From Sambucus nigra (Eukaryota; Streptophyta; Magnoliopsida; Dipsacales; Adoxaceae), in the NCBI GenBank assembly GCA_949130495.1, contig OX422207.1:830402073-830466072 (forward strand): a stretch of 64,000 nucleotides of DNA, read 5' to 3'. Position numbers and translations under genes: made by a program. Shown piece by piece: positions 45,047 to 56,802 of the stretch (positions are counted from its first letter, which is position 1; every line of letters starts with the position of its first letter). A model generated the notes under the pieces. That model did not search any database. It was not told the DNA's origin and worked only from the letters and a program-made list of their open reading frames with translations.

Positions 45047-45207
45047 GAGAAGACATCTCTTCCTTTGTACAGCTAGACCTCACTGGGCACTCTGGTGGTG
45101 AACCAGTTCTCTCCCTGAGAGGAGATGTTTCACCATTTAAAGAGACCCACTAAGGTTCTCAAGCTCACCAGTCTTTTTTCCAGTTCAGCTTTTCGTAGCT
45201 CAAACAC

Positions 45208-47353
45208 ATGGCACCAGAGATGCCACCACCACCACTCCCTCCACCGGATAGTGGAGTAGGTACCAGTTCCAGTCAGCCACCACCTCAGTCTGAGATGGCT
45301 GATGTGGCGGCAGCCTTGAATTCTCTGGCAGTAAGCCAGCGAATCATGCAGGAGCAGTTCACAGCTCTAAGCCAGAACATACTAAGACCACCAGGGGTCT
45401 CACCTGAGATGATTACTCCGGCAGTGGCTCCAGGGAAGCATGAGGCCAAGGGACCACCACAGGCACCACATAAAGACCTGCCACCCCCTCAGCGGCGTAG
45501 GGATGTTGCTGACCCCCGGCGTCTACGCCTGGGGAGGCAAGGAAACCCTTGCCATGAGGACAGGTATGACGATCTGGAGGGAGAGGAGGCCCCCATAGAG
45601 TGCTGGGAGCCGTATGAAGTCTCCAAAAATACTGTTGACCTCCCCAGGAGAGAAGAGGTAAGTTTGGAAGGCAAAATCCTGACGATCGCCTGAGAGGCTC
45701 TGATTTTGACCGCTTGAGAAGGGGGTCGGCCTTTGAGAGGCAGGGCCTGTAAATGACCTACGGGAAAAATTGTCCAGAACAAGGAGTGCTACGAGGTCCA
45801 GAAAGGAGGCAGGGGGCCGACCCAAAGGATGGGACGACGGCTAGGGGGAAGAAAACAGCCGACACAGGCCTGCCGCAGTAGAACCCTCTGTCCACCTCAA
45901 AGAGGCGACAGGGGATAACATCGGCCAGGCCGACCCTACGAGGCCGTGGAATGACACGATCCAGCGACTGGAGGATAAGATCGATGATATACTGAAGAGA
46001 CGAAACCCTCTTCAGAGAGGATACTCCATAGGCTCACCCTTTGTGGTGAAGATAGTCAACTTCCCTACGCCATCAAAGTTCAATCCACCTACGGTCACCC
46101 CAAGATATGATGGGAGTACCAACCCTGTCCACCATATTGAGATGTATCAATCAGCGGCAGATATATACTCTATCTCAGATGAGATGAGGTGTCGTGCCTT
46201 CTCTGGTACTCTAACTGGGGTTGCACATGTCTGTTATATGTCTCTTCTAAAAAATTCCATTGAAAACTTTAAGCAGTTGGCAGACCGGTTCATCCACAAC
46301 TTTTGCTTTGGGGTGAGGCCACAGAAGAAGACTACGCACCTGCTCTATGTTAAACAGGGGAAGAATGAGAGTCTAAGAGACTACATAGCCAGATTCAACA
46401 AAGAAAATTTAGAGGTGGAAGACTATGAGGAGAGCATAGCTATGACAGTCCTGATTGGAGGACTCCAAAAGGGGAAGCTGTTATGGAAGCTTGATGAAGA
46501 CCCTCCGAGGACGATGGATGAATTGTTGTCGACAGCAGGAAAGGTGATGAACGTCGAAGAGGCGATGGCCGCAAAATACGAAGATGAAAAAGGAGGCACT
46601 AGTGGGGGTAAGTACCCTAAGAAGAATAAAGAAGGGAAGAAGAGGTCTACGAATGATAAGTTTGCTGGTTACACCCCTCTAACGGTGAGCTGTGAACATA
46701 TTCTCAATGAGATAAAGAGTGATCGGTCCCTGAAGTGGCCTGAGAAGTTAAGGGCATCCCCCAACAAGAGGAACAAAAACCTGTGGTGTGAATTTCACCA
46801 AGACCATGGGCATGAGACAGACAAATGCTTTTCTTTAAAAGATGAGATTAAAAAAATGTTAAAAGAAGGGAAGCTAAGGAAGTACGTTGATAAGAGTGCC
46901 TTCAAGAGGGGCCGAGAGGACGACCCCAGAAAAAAGCGAGGTGATACATGCCGAGAAGACCCTCCAAAAAGAGGGGACGACCCTTCTGATGATGAGGACG
47001 ACCCTGACCTCCCTCCAAGAGATGACCACAGCCCTGTCAAGAGACTTAATATGATCACCCTCGGCGTGGGAATAATCTTTGGAGGACTGGCAGGAGGAGG
47101 GTCAGAGGTCACAGATAGGAAGGCCCACGTGGCTGAAGCTAAGGAAGTAACGAAGACAGTACACTCAACCTCTCTGGAGGCGAAGTCAGAAAAAAAGAAG
47201 AAGGTCAATATGGATACTCTGATTGTGGGGTTTTCAAGAATGGACTTCAAAGGCCTATTATCCCCTCATGATGATCCTCTCGTCATCACTACCAGGTTAC
47301 ATGGATGTGAAGTGCCTAGGATCTTGGTAGATGGGGTAGCTCTGCAGATGTGA
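45208..47353 (+). pseudogene. Gag of Gy-2, nearly intact
   Basis: The first frame (45208-45693) is proline-rich at the start (MAPEMPPPPLPPPDSG) and then charged. Frameshifts or stops between 45690 and 46040 separate it from a long frame 46043-47353. That frame carries the gag domain (FNPPTVTPRYDGSTNPVHHI, GVRPQKKTTHLLYVKQG, ESLRDYIARFNKEN), a lysine-rich linker, a zinc-knuckle variant CEFHQDHGHETDKC and an acidic/arginine-rich tail (RGDDPSDDEDDPDLPPRDD). It runs into the protease start. It would form particles and bind RNA. The gag domain itself is unbroken here. Confidence 0.88.
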
Positions 47354-47831
47354 TGTTTTGGCCATGGTTCAAAGCCTTAGGTCTCAGCCGTGCTAGACTC
47401 ATCCCATACCATCACCCATTGATTGGTTCAGTGGACAAAAGGTTCATCCCCTTGGAGTGTATGAGGACGATGTCAGGATGGGGGATGAGTGGCCGAGATG
47501 GCTTACCAAGAAGGTCAGCTTCTTTGTGATGGATGAACATGTCTTTTCGGCCTACAATATTATACTGGGGCGGGTAGCCCTCAAGGGGTTCGAAGTTGTG
47601 CCGTCTACGGTCCATCAGATGATTAAATTTCCAACCCCTTATGGAGTGGGGGAAGTTCAGGGAGACCAGACGACAGCACGGGAATGTTATTACAACTCCG
47701 CTGAAGAAAGAGAGGCACACAAGAAGGCTACAACCACTTATAATATCGATACCCTAGACCCAAGAGACGAGACGAAGCTGAAGAAAGGAGAGGCCGCGGA
47801 AGAGGTAGAATCCATCATCCTCAATGAGTAG
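47260..47831 (+). pseudogene. Aspartic protease of Gy-2 (frameshifted)
   Basis: The gag frame enters the protease (PLVITTRLHGCEVPRILVDG) and then ends at 47353. The active-site region continues correctly in another frame, as after loss of one base near 47333. A further frame, 47457-47831, has the C-terminal part (FFVMDEHVFSAYNIILGRVA, FEVVPSTVHQMIKFPTPYGV). It would cut the polyprotein. Confidence 0.8.
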
Positions 47832-48990
47832 GACTCGAAAAAAATCGTCCAAGTCGGTAAGTCTCTGAAGCCAAATATCAAGGAAGACCTCATTAAATTG
47901 TTGAGGAGAAGACAGAGCGTCTTTCCATGGAATCATGTAGATATGTCGGGGATCGACCCTGACATCATGTTCCACAAGCTCAACATGGTAGAGGGAGCAA
48001 GTCAGTAAAGCAAAAAAGGAGAATTTACTCTAGAGAAAAGTATGAGGTCATAAGGGATGAGGTCAAAAAATTAGAAGATGCTGAGTTTATCAGAGAGGTC
48101 ATCTACCCTGAATGGATGTCCAATGCAGTCATTATCCCAAAGGCCAACGGGAAGTGGAGAATGTGTGTGGACTTCACCAACCTCAACAAGCATTATCCTA
48201 AAGACAGCTTCCCTCTCCCCCGCATTGACCAGATGGTAGACGCTACCGCAGGCCATGAGCTCATGAGCTTCATTGATGCCTATTCAGGGTACAACCAGAT
48301 CTTCATTGACCCTGAAGACTCGGAGAAAATAGCCTTCATTACTGACAAGGGGACATACTGTTATAGGGTCATTCCCTTTGGCCTGAAGAATGCAGGGGAA
48401 ACGTATCAGCGCCTTGTAAATAAAATGTTTGAAGACCAAATTGGGAAATCTATGGAGGTATATGTAGATGACATGCTGACTAAGAGATTAAAGCCAGAGG
48501 ATCATGTGGCTGACCTGGAGAGGACCTTTAATACGATGGACAAGTACCAGATGAAGCTCAACCCGGCCAAGTGTGTCTTCGGGGTCGGAGCAAGGAAATT
48601 CTTGGGGTTCATTGTCAACCAAAGAGGCATCGAGGCCAACCCTGAAAAGATAAAGGCCCTTATAAAAATGAAGACCCCCAAGACCATTAAAGACGTTCAG
48701 AGGCTCACGGGGCGAATTGCTGCTCTGAATAGGTTTGTGTCCAGAGCCACTGACAAGTGCTTACCATTCTTCAAAATTCTTAGAAAGGCCTTCGAATGGA
48801 GTGAGGAGTCTGATGAGGCTTTCAGGGAGCTAAAGTCATACCTAGGGTCTCCCTTGTTGTTGTCACGACCAGTGCAGGGTGAACGACTCTATGTGTATCT
48901 AGATGTCTCAGAGTCAGCCATTAGCGCAGCAATCATCAGAGACGAAGACGGGGCACAGAAGCCAGTGTATTTCAACAATAAGTCACTTTA
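47832..48990 (+). pseudogene. Reverse transcriptase of Gy-2
   Basis: The entry part (47832-48110: IVQVGKSLKPNIKEDLIKLL...) has a stop and frameshift near 48007-48060. From 48116 a long open frame shows NAVIIPKANGKWRMCVDF, HYPKDSFPLPRID, DAYSGYNQIFIDPEDSEK, VIPFGLKNAGETYQRLVN, the catalytic YVDDML (about 48462) and KFLGFIVNQRGIEANPEK, then the start of RNase H (RLYVYLDVSESAISAAII). It ends at a TAG at 48989-48991, which could be a CAG changed by deamination. The catalytic Asp pair is intact. Confidence 0.92.
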
Positions 48991-49255
48991 GGAGGCAAAA
49001 CAAAGATACCCGAGGAGGGAGAAGTTAGCCTATGCCTTGATCCATCCCTCAAGGAAGATGAAGCCATACTTCCAGTCCCATACAATGGTTATCCTCACTG
49101 ACTCTTCTCTTAGGAAGGTCCTACACAAGCCAAAAAAATCAGGTAGGTTAATGGTCTGGGCTATAGAGCTGGGGGAGTTTGACATTGTGTATCAACCTAG
49201 GACGACCATTAAGGGGCAAGCATTGGCAGATTTTGTGGTCGAGTTTACTTGGGAA
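48850..49255 (+). pseudogene. RNase H of Gy-2
   Basis: Continuing after the TAG in the same frame: EAKQRYPRREKLAYALIHPS, KMKPYFQSHTMVILTDSSLR and the connection part RLMVWAIELGEFDIVYQPRT, TIKGQALADFVVEFTWE. It removes the RNA strand after copying. One stop is the only break seen. Confidence 0.85.
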
Positions 49256-49900
49256 GATGATGAAGCCGAGGATGAGAGCCTCGGTAAGACAGATACCCTA
49301 CAAGGCAGACTCAACGACACACCTGCAGATAAGGCTGAGACAAGCACCGCTAGAGGAAAAGTGGCCGAAAATGAAGTGGGAAGATATCTCTTTAGACAGG
49401 GGTCCCTCACCGAAGGAAATTTCTCAGAAGAACAGACTGTGTGGAGCCTCTTCATTGATGGGTCCTCCTGCGACAGGGGAAGTGGAGCTGGACTGATAGT
49501 ATCATCACCCGATGCCACAGACATTGAGTACGCCCTGAGGTTCAACTTCAAAGCCTCCAACAACGAATCTGAATATGAGGCCATGATAGTAGGACTCTCC
49601 TTGGCCAAGTCTCTTAGTGTCGGCCAGATTTTGGTCCATAGTGATTCAAGGCTTGTAGTAAATCAGATACTAGGAGCCTACGAGGACAAAGACGAGCGGA
49701 TGGCCAAGTACCTTGAAAAAGTGAGAGTGCTATTGAAGAGCTTCAGAGAAGTAAAATTGAAGAGGATACCTAGGCTCGACAATGGTCGAGCTGATGCCCT
49801 AGCTAGATTGGTCTCGGCGACTAGGACAGATATCAGGAGGACAGTCCCAGTGGAAATTTTACTTCGACCAACTATCGAAGACACTGAGGGAACATTTAGC
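49256..49900 (+). pseudogene. Second (archaeal-type) RNase H of Gy-2
   Basis: In the frame 49037-50113, after an acidic linker: WSLFIDGSSCDRGSGAGLIV, ASNNESEYEAMIVGLSLAK, LVHSDSRLVVNQILG and RLDNGRADALARL. All acidic catalytic positions expected for the domain (Asp, Glu, Asp, Asp) are present, unlike Gy-1. The domain itself is unbroken. Confidence 0.9.
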
Positions 49901-51140
49901 ACTTGCCTGAATATTTCTAAGGAAACTTCATGGATGGACCCTCTGATCAGATACATTAAAGAGGGGGAGATGACAGAAGCAAGGCAAGAAAGGAAGAAGT
50001 TAAGATACAGAGCTGCAAAATTTACCGTCATCGGAGGCACCTTGTACAAAAAGGGGTTCTTGCTCCCATTACTTAGGTGTGTGCACCCCTCTGAAGTCCC
50101 ACGCATTTTTTAAGACGTGCATGAGGGGTCATGTTCAAGCCATATTGGGGGCAAGTCTCTGGCGAAGAGGGTGGTCACCCAGGGGTACTGGTGGCCGACC
50201 TTGGGGAAAAATGCCACGGCATATGTAAAAAAGTGTGATAAATGTCAAAGATTTGTCACCAGCCCCATCAGCCTCTTACCTCAATTACATCCCCATGGCC
50301 ATTTGTAGTGTGGAGATAGACCTAATAGGCCCCTTGCCTAGGGCCATCAATAACTACCGATTCCTCATCGTGGCCATTGACTATTTTTCAAAATGGGTGG
50401 AGGCAGAGCCGATGGTCACGATTACCGAGCAGAAGACCTTCCAGTTCATCTGGAAAAATATTATATGCAAATATGGTCTCCCCAACACCCTCATCTCGGA
50501 TAACGAGACTCAATTCAAGAATACATCTCTAGATAATTACTGTGAAAGGGTGAGTATCAAACAATTCTTCTCTACCCCAGGTCGACCTCAGGCTAATGGG
50601 CAAACGGAAGTTACAAACAGGACAATCCTAGATGGGATCAAGAAGAGACTTGAGGAGGAAAAAGGAAGATGGGTTGAGGAGTTATACGTTGTACTGTGAG
50701 CCTACAAGACGACGACAAAGACCTCTACCGGAGAAACCACGTTCATACTAGCTTATGTCTCAGAAGCCGTCATCCCCACTGAGATTGGGTTTCCTACCCA
50801 CAGGGCCCAAATGTATGACCCCCAGAGAAATATGGAAGAGAGGAGACTTGACTTGGACCTGATTGAGGAAAGGAGGGAAGACGCCGAGATAAGGCAAGCT
50901 GCCTACCAGTAGAGGACTGCAAGGTTTTACAACCAGAGGGTGAAGCAAAGGTCAATTGCAGTGGGGGACTTAGTCCTCAAAAAGACTTGGCACAAGCCCA
51001 ACAAGCTCCATCCAAATTGGCATGGCCCATATAGGGTCATCGATGAAGTTGTCCCTGTAACCTATAGTCTAGAAAACCTAGAAGGGAAACCCTTTTCCAA
51101 CCCCTGGAATGTAGATCATTTGAAGAAATACTATCAATAG
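49901..51140 (+). pseudogene. Integrase of Gy-2 (few breaks)
   Basis: The region 49920-50113 (WMDPLIRYIKEGE, GTLYKKGFLLPLLRCV) ends at a stop. Then comes the zinc finger HEGSCSSHIGG...CDKCQ (50117-50260) and a frameshift near 50270. The core has Asp in VEIDLIGPLP, Asp in ISDNETQF and Glu in NGQTEVTNR. A TGA at 50697-50699 and a TAG near 50910 interrupt it before the C-terminal domain (SIAVGDLVLKKTWHKPNKL, ending WNVDHLKKYYQ at 51140). Confidence 0.9.
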
Positions 51141-51282
51141 TGTTGTAATGTCCTATCGGACCACAATTGTAATGGGTGGTGCTCCAACGGAGCACTTGGA
51201 ATGATAATGAGAAATGAGAAATATCAGAGTTTTTCCCTCATCTTGCGTTTGTCAGTTCTAGTAAGGTTGGGATCATCTTTGG

Positions 51283-52640
51283 AAAACAACCCTCGGCTAT
51301 AATGAGGGTCAATGGTGGGGACGACCCCACCTTTGCCCTCAAGAAAGACGAGGGAGGACTTAAAGACCATTAATTTGGTAAAAACAACCCTCGGCTATAA
51401 TGAGGGTCAATGGTGGGGACGACCCCACCTTTGCCCTCAAGAAAGACGAGGGAGGACTTAAACCATTAATTTGGTACAAACAACCCTCGGCTATAATGAG
51501 GGTCAATGGTGGGGACGACCCCACCTTTGCCCTCAAGAAAGACGAGGGAGGACTTAAACAATTAATTTGGTAAAAACCACCCTCGGCTATAATGAGGGCC
51601 AATGGTGGGGACGACCCCACCTTTGCCCTCAAGAAAGATGAGGGAAGACTTAAAGACCATTAATTTGGTAAAAATAACCCTCGGCTATAATGAGGGTCAA
51701 TGGTGGGGACGACCCCTCATGCACCCTCAAGAAAGACGAGGGAGGACTTAAAGACCATTAATATGGTAAAAACAACCCTCGGCTATAATGAGGGTCAATG
51801 GTGGGGACGACCCCTCATTCACCCTCAAGAAAGACGAGGGAGGACTTAAACCATTAATTTGGTAAAAACAACCCTCGGCTATAATGAGGGCCAATGGTGG
51901 GGACGACCCCACCTTTGCCCTCAAGAAAGACGAGGGAGGACTTAAAGACCATTAATTTGGTAAAAACAACCCTCGGCTGTAATGAGGGTCAATGGTGGGG
52001 ATGACCCCTCATTCACCCTCAAGAAATACGAGGGAGGACTTAAACCATTAATTTGGTAAAAACAACCCTTGGCTATAATGAGGGCCAATGGTGGGGACAA
52101 CTCCACCGTTGCCCTCGAGAAAGACGAGGGAGGACTTAAAGACCATTAATTTGGTAAAAACAACCCTCGGCTATAATGAGGGTCAATGGTGGGGACGACC
52201 CCACCTTTTCCCTCAAGAAAGACGAGGGAAGACTTGAAAACCATTAAATTGGTAAAAATAACCCTCGACTATAATGAGGGCCAATGCTGGGGACGACCCT
52301 AACTTTGCCCTCAAGAAAGACGAGGGAGGACTTAAAGACCATTAATTTGGTTAAAAACAACCCTCAACTATAATGAGGGCCAATGCTGGGGACGACCCTC
52401 ATTCACCCTCAAGAAAGACGGGGGAGGACTTTATTAAACATCAATTAAAATTGGTGGTAACTACCCTCGGCTATAATTGGGATTAAGGGCGGGGACGAAC
52501 CCTCCTTTATCCTCAAGAAAGACGAGGGGGGAATTAATTTAAAACATCATTGAGTTGGTATGAAACCACCCTCGGCCATAATGAGAGTCAAGGGCGGGGA
52601 TGACCCCTCCTTTACCCTCAAGAAAGACGAGGGAGGGGGC
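51283..52640 (+). repeat. ~98-bp tandem array in the Gy-2 3' region, 14 units
   Basis: Counting CCCTCGGCTATAATGAGGG starts (51290, 51388, 51484, 51580, 51678, 51776, 51872, 51970, 52066, 52164, 52262, 52361, 52464, 52569) gives 14 units of 96-105 bases. Each has three short inverted pairs: CCCTCggctataatGAGGG, GGGGacgaCCCC and CCCTCaagaaagacGAGGG. Units at the right end are the most diverged. Confidence 0.95.
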
Positions 52641-52813
52641 TAGTGACATTGTTAATATAAAAAATTCACAGTACAAATCGCACAAGAGATGAGTATGGAA
52701 GACAACAAGAGAGATGATATTATAAATGAAGTATTACAAAAGGATGTTTGTTCTACAAAAATAAGGTACAAAAATGGGGTACATAAAGAGGGTATTGGCT
52801 ACAAACAGCCACC

Positions 52814-54960
52814 CTATTGAGCAGCATCAGAGGGCAGGGCCTCAACATCGATAAGAGAAGTCTCCTCAATGACCAAGACAGGCTGATCCTCAGACGTGCC
52901 GATACCCTCGACGTGCACTTGAGACTCCACGTGGGCTAAGGCCTTAGCAATTAATAGGTCATCCAATTGAATTGCCTCAAGAGAGGGACGGACTGAAGAG
53001 ACGGCATCACCAAACTTGAGGACGACCCACCGACAGGCTGTCCTGATCCCCCTCTCCAAGTATTCGAGATCGAAGCCTTAAACTCATCTGAGAGTTTGTA
53101 GGCCTCCACAGCATCGACCTCTGCCTTCTTCACGGCCTCAGATAGCTCAGTCTTGAATTGAGCCCCTAGGTTGGTCAAGGCCTCATCCTTCTCTTTAAGA
53201 AGAAAGTCCTTGGCCTCCAGGTCTGCATCATACTGCTTCGTCAGCTCATCCAGAACCCCTGCATTCTCGGTCCTGGCACTCTCCAATTCAGCCCTTGCAG
53301 TCTCAAGCTCTGACTGCAGATCAGCCTCGTGCTGAATAGCCCTCTCAGCTTCATGGAATTTTTGTTGGTTCTCAGCCATCCACTTAGTGGCCGAGGTAAA
53401 GGCACCGACAGACTGCATAAAAAAAAAACTCGTTAAGAGGCCGAGAAAACAGTTTGTGAAAGAATTCAACTAAGGAAATGAAGTAAGAACAAGTACCTGA
53501 GCTAGAGTGTGCATACCATAGTCATACACCTTCGTCGGGGGCACCTTGGACAAAAATTCATAGTCAGCAGCCGAGGAGACAGAAAACATATACGCCTTGG
53601 CCGCCCTCAGGTTGGCAATCAGAGAGGACGGCTCGGCCTTCAAAAATGCTAAGTTTTGGGACTAGAAGGCCCCTATACTGGAAGAGGAGGCAGTCCCCTC
53701 AAATGCCTCCACCCTTGCCCTCATCCTAGAATCTGGCCGAGGGTAAACAGGGACTTCTGGCTCTTTCCACTTTTGCCTATCGGTGGTCGGCTCAACATGC
53801 GTCGGCCCCACGGTCTTCATCTTCCTCGGAGCTTACTGAGGCTCCTTGCCTTTCTTCTTGCCCAGACCAGATAGTAAGCTCGGGGCAGTCATTTCCCAAA
53901 GATGGTCAGATATACCTACAAGACGACCTGAAAAGAAGACGACACACCAAAAAAATGCAGAGGCAAAGATGAAACAATTAGAAAAAAGCAAAGATTGGGC
54001 AAAAAATAATATAACTCACATAGCTCTGTAAGGGGGCCGACCCTCAGACCAGCTTCTTTGAGGAACTGAGGGGTCATCAGATCTTCAAACTTTGCAAGTT
54101 TACCCCCCTTTCCCTCATTCTCTCAGATATTCTACTATGTCCTTCTCATCCAGACTAAGTCCGGGGTCTGACCTTGCCTTCATCAAGGGGTTAGACCATC
54201 TTCTTGGAACCCTCGGACCATCGACCAAAGGTTGAGCCTCGGCCGAAAATTCCCATTCTTCAGAGACGAAGAAGAATCTTTTCTTCCAATCGTGGTTGGA
54301 GGTTTGTGCCACGTGGAGAAGTTTTTTATCAGACTTCCTCGCCCCCAGATGATAGTACCCAGGCAGCTTGGACGAGGAAGTGATATTATAAGATTCCAAG
54401 AACAGATCAGCCGAAGGCTCGTCAGTAAAGGCATTCTTCCATAAGGAGACGTAGTCGAGGATCGTCCTCCAGGAGTTGGGTGGAAGTTTAGCAGCAACAC
54501 CGAGGGATGAGAAGATATTCACAATGGCAGGGTGCAGAGGGAACCTAACACCGACCTTAAACATCTGTTTATATACTGCGATCTCTCCCTCTTCACCCTC
54601 AAAGGCCCTCTCAGACTCAGAGGGGACCCTCATACTTATGTTGGGGGACACACCAAATGCATGCCTCCATAGCAGCAGGTCACGATCCCTAACTGAGGAA
54701 ATATAGGACGAGGCATGGAAGGTGTCAGCTGGGTCAGCATCAGAGTCCTCACCATCATCCTCAGTCCCCTCTCCCTCGGCCTCATCACCAGTCAGATGCC
54801 CATGAGGAAATGCCATCTGGAAAAAGTGGGGGGATAAAGTTATCACAAGGACAGCCTCAGAAGGTAAAACACCCTCGGACTGTCGGTCTGGGCTAAGATC
54901 AGACGTTTCTCTCCTCCCAGAAAGGCCAGTACCTGTCGGTGACGACGCTCTCTCATCCAT
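52814..54960 (-). pseudogene. Gy-2 antisense accessory gene with introns
   Basis: From ATG 54960 on the minus strand: acidic N terminus, then GVRFPLHPAIVNIFSSLGVA, LPPNSWRTILDYVSLWKNAF and EEWEFSAEA, resembling the putative gypsy-type transposase family (PF04195), to a stop at 54115. Exon sequence continues past it to a probable intron at about 54022-53932 (GTGAGT...TTTTCAG). The next exon ends near 53498 (GTACTTG...TATGCAG intron), and the last exon is a long coiled coil (53414-53060). After one frameshift it ends SLIDVEALPSDAAQ at 52814. The exon layout parallels Gy-1. The role of this protein family is unknown. Confidence 0.7.
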
Positions 54961-55505
54961 CTCTCCTGAGTGACTCTCGGCTGGACGACAGGACGACCCA
55001 CAAGACTCAGATGGATTTATTGTGGCTAGAGGAATGGGAAAAATGGGTCGTACCCAATTAGGGTCGTCTCCTCTCCTCCTCTTCCTCTATTCGCCTAATC
55101 TCTACGAAGAACTTCTCTCTCAGGGATGGAAACTCCTCAGCTAAACTGTAAAGCCTCCTGAGCATTAAGGGGAAGACCCTACACTTAGAAGAATTTGGCT
55201 AAACCAACTACAAACAATCTCATAGTTCACTACGTTGGACTTTTTGATCAAAACCAAAGAATTAAAGGGTTTTTATCAAGAACATTCAAGAACAAACCAC
55301 CGGAGAAGAATGTCGAAAAATTATGAGACAGCTAAAGAAAAGCCTAGTCCTACAGACCTAAAGCAGTCGGGGTGTAAATAGCAATGGAACATAAAGAGGG
55401 TAATAGCTCAGAGGGATTACCTGAGAAAGAACAGCGAGGCTTGATCGCAGAAATGGCTATGGAGCTGTTGAGAAGTTGAGAAGCTAGAGAGAGGGAGTTC
55501 AGTTG

Positions 55506-55566
55506 CGAAGAAGAAGAAGAAGAAGAAGAAGAAGAAGAAGAAGAAGAAGAAGAAGAAGAAGAAGAA
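55506..55566. repeat. (GAA)n microsatellite
   Basis: About 20 GAA units. The poly-Arg and poly-Leu frames across it are artefacts. Confidence 0.95.
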
Positions 55567-55830
55567 AGAGAATAACTTCAAAAAATTGCTTAAATACCTT
55601 GCTGATGAAGGGGCCTATTAACCAATGCAGAGCACAGCCCACGAGGAGGACATCATTAGGGCACAAAGTCCCAAGCAGTGTGCAGCCGCCACGCCTAGAA
55701 AACTGGAATGACATTGGATAAAAATTTGACAGGTGACACATCAGCCTGACAGGTGTCATTCATCTAACTGACCATACACTCATCTCAAGGGAAACACTAT
55801 CCCTCAGCCATCTCAACAACATCGATGGCT

Positions 55831-55847
55831 AAGAGCTGGGGGGTGAT
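55831..55847 (+). other. Polypurine tract of Gy-2
   Basis: AAGAGCTGGGGGGTGAT directly before TGATATACCC, the 3' LTR start. Confidence 0.82.
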
Positions 55848-56802
55848 TGATATACCCATATGTACCCTTGGCCAGGTCGAGGGCGTTTTACAACTGGACG
55901 AGGCCCAGATGACCCTTCAAGGGGCCGATCCCTCATCATGGTCCGGACGACCCTCTAAGCGGTCTACCCCTTATTATGGTCTGAACGACCCTCCAAGGGG
56001 TCGACCCCTCATCAGACCCAGACGAGCCTTCAAGGGGCCGACCCCTCATCAGGCCCAGACGACCCTCTGAGGGTACGACCCCTCATCAGACCCAGATGAC
56101 CCTTCAAGGGGCCAACCCCACATCAGACCCAAACGACCCTTCAAGGGGCCGACCCCTCATCAGGCCCAGACGACCCTCTGAGGGTACGACAGTACGAGGC
56201 CCAAATTGGGCCAGACTCACTACCGGAGGGAACTTTGCCCTCGGCCTCATGTCATAGGTAGAGGGTGACATCATCACAGCGCGTGGCTTGGGAGACGGGT
56301 GAAACAGTGCGCGTGAGGCTCACATGGCACGTGGAAGACCGTTATAACAAAATCACCTCCTCACATGGGGGAATATTATGTCATCATTTGGCATCTACAG
56401 GTGTCAACAGGAGATTGGTTAAATCATCATTCACGTGCACCATGCATACTTGGGGGGTACACTACACCCCCCAAGACCTATATATACTTGTCACCTACAA
56501 ACCTACAAAGGGATCGATCGATAATTGAAAACCCTAGCTGAAACTCTGCTTGTATACACAGTAGAGAGAGAAAGTGAGCTTATGTGCATTATATCCAATG
56601 CCATTAGTGCCCATACTTAGTGGATCACACACTCACAGTGGATGTAGGCCAAATTGGCTGAACCACTATACATCATTATCTTATTCCTCTTATACTCATC
56701 TCCTTCTACACACTTACACACTTATACATCTATGGCTGCCATGGTACTTACAGTTTGAGCTCATTATCACTTATCTAGTGGTGCTAGATTTCATCATCAT
56801 CA
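55848..56802 (+). repeat. 3' LTR of Gy-2
   Basis: Same ends and layout as 44112-45024. It has one more minisatellite unit (8, about 55906-56185), which explains most of its extra 42 bases. Confidence 0.94.

Larger units (their letters stand above)
54961..55847 (+). other. Gy-2 region before the 3' LTR
   Basis: No gene in the element's sense. On the minus strand it would carry the promoter and leader of the antisense gene. It contains a (GAA)n run at 55506-55566 and ends with the polypurine tract. Confidence 0.5.
44112..56802 (+). mobile_element. Gy-2, Ty3/gypsy (Tat-type) retrotransposon
   Basis: LTRs 44112-45024 and 55848-56802, with an exact 5-bp TSD ATGCC (44107-44111 and 56803-56807). 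Order: primer site, gag, protease, RT, RNase H, second RNase H, integrase, a 14-copy tandem array, an antisense gene with introns, polypurine tract. About 19 differences were counted by eye over some 430 bases of the LTRs, fewer than in Gy-1, so it is younger. It is inserted within the RNase H coding sequence of Gy-M, which rejoins in frame when Gy-2 and one TSD are removed. Confidence 0.96.

Noticed and set aside
13386..51140. Endogenous pararetrovirus instead of LTR elements
   Set aside because: LTRs, TSDs and integrase with a DDE core are present; no movement or coat protein is seen.
51283..52640. Regular repeat array that could be taken for a CRISPR array
   Set aside because: Units are contiguous ~98-bp tandem repeats with no unique spacers, inside a plant retrotransposon.
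55499..55759. Poly-Arg and poly-Leu frames
   Set aside because: Produced by the (GAA)n run.
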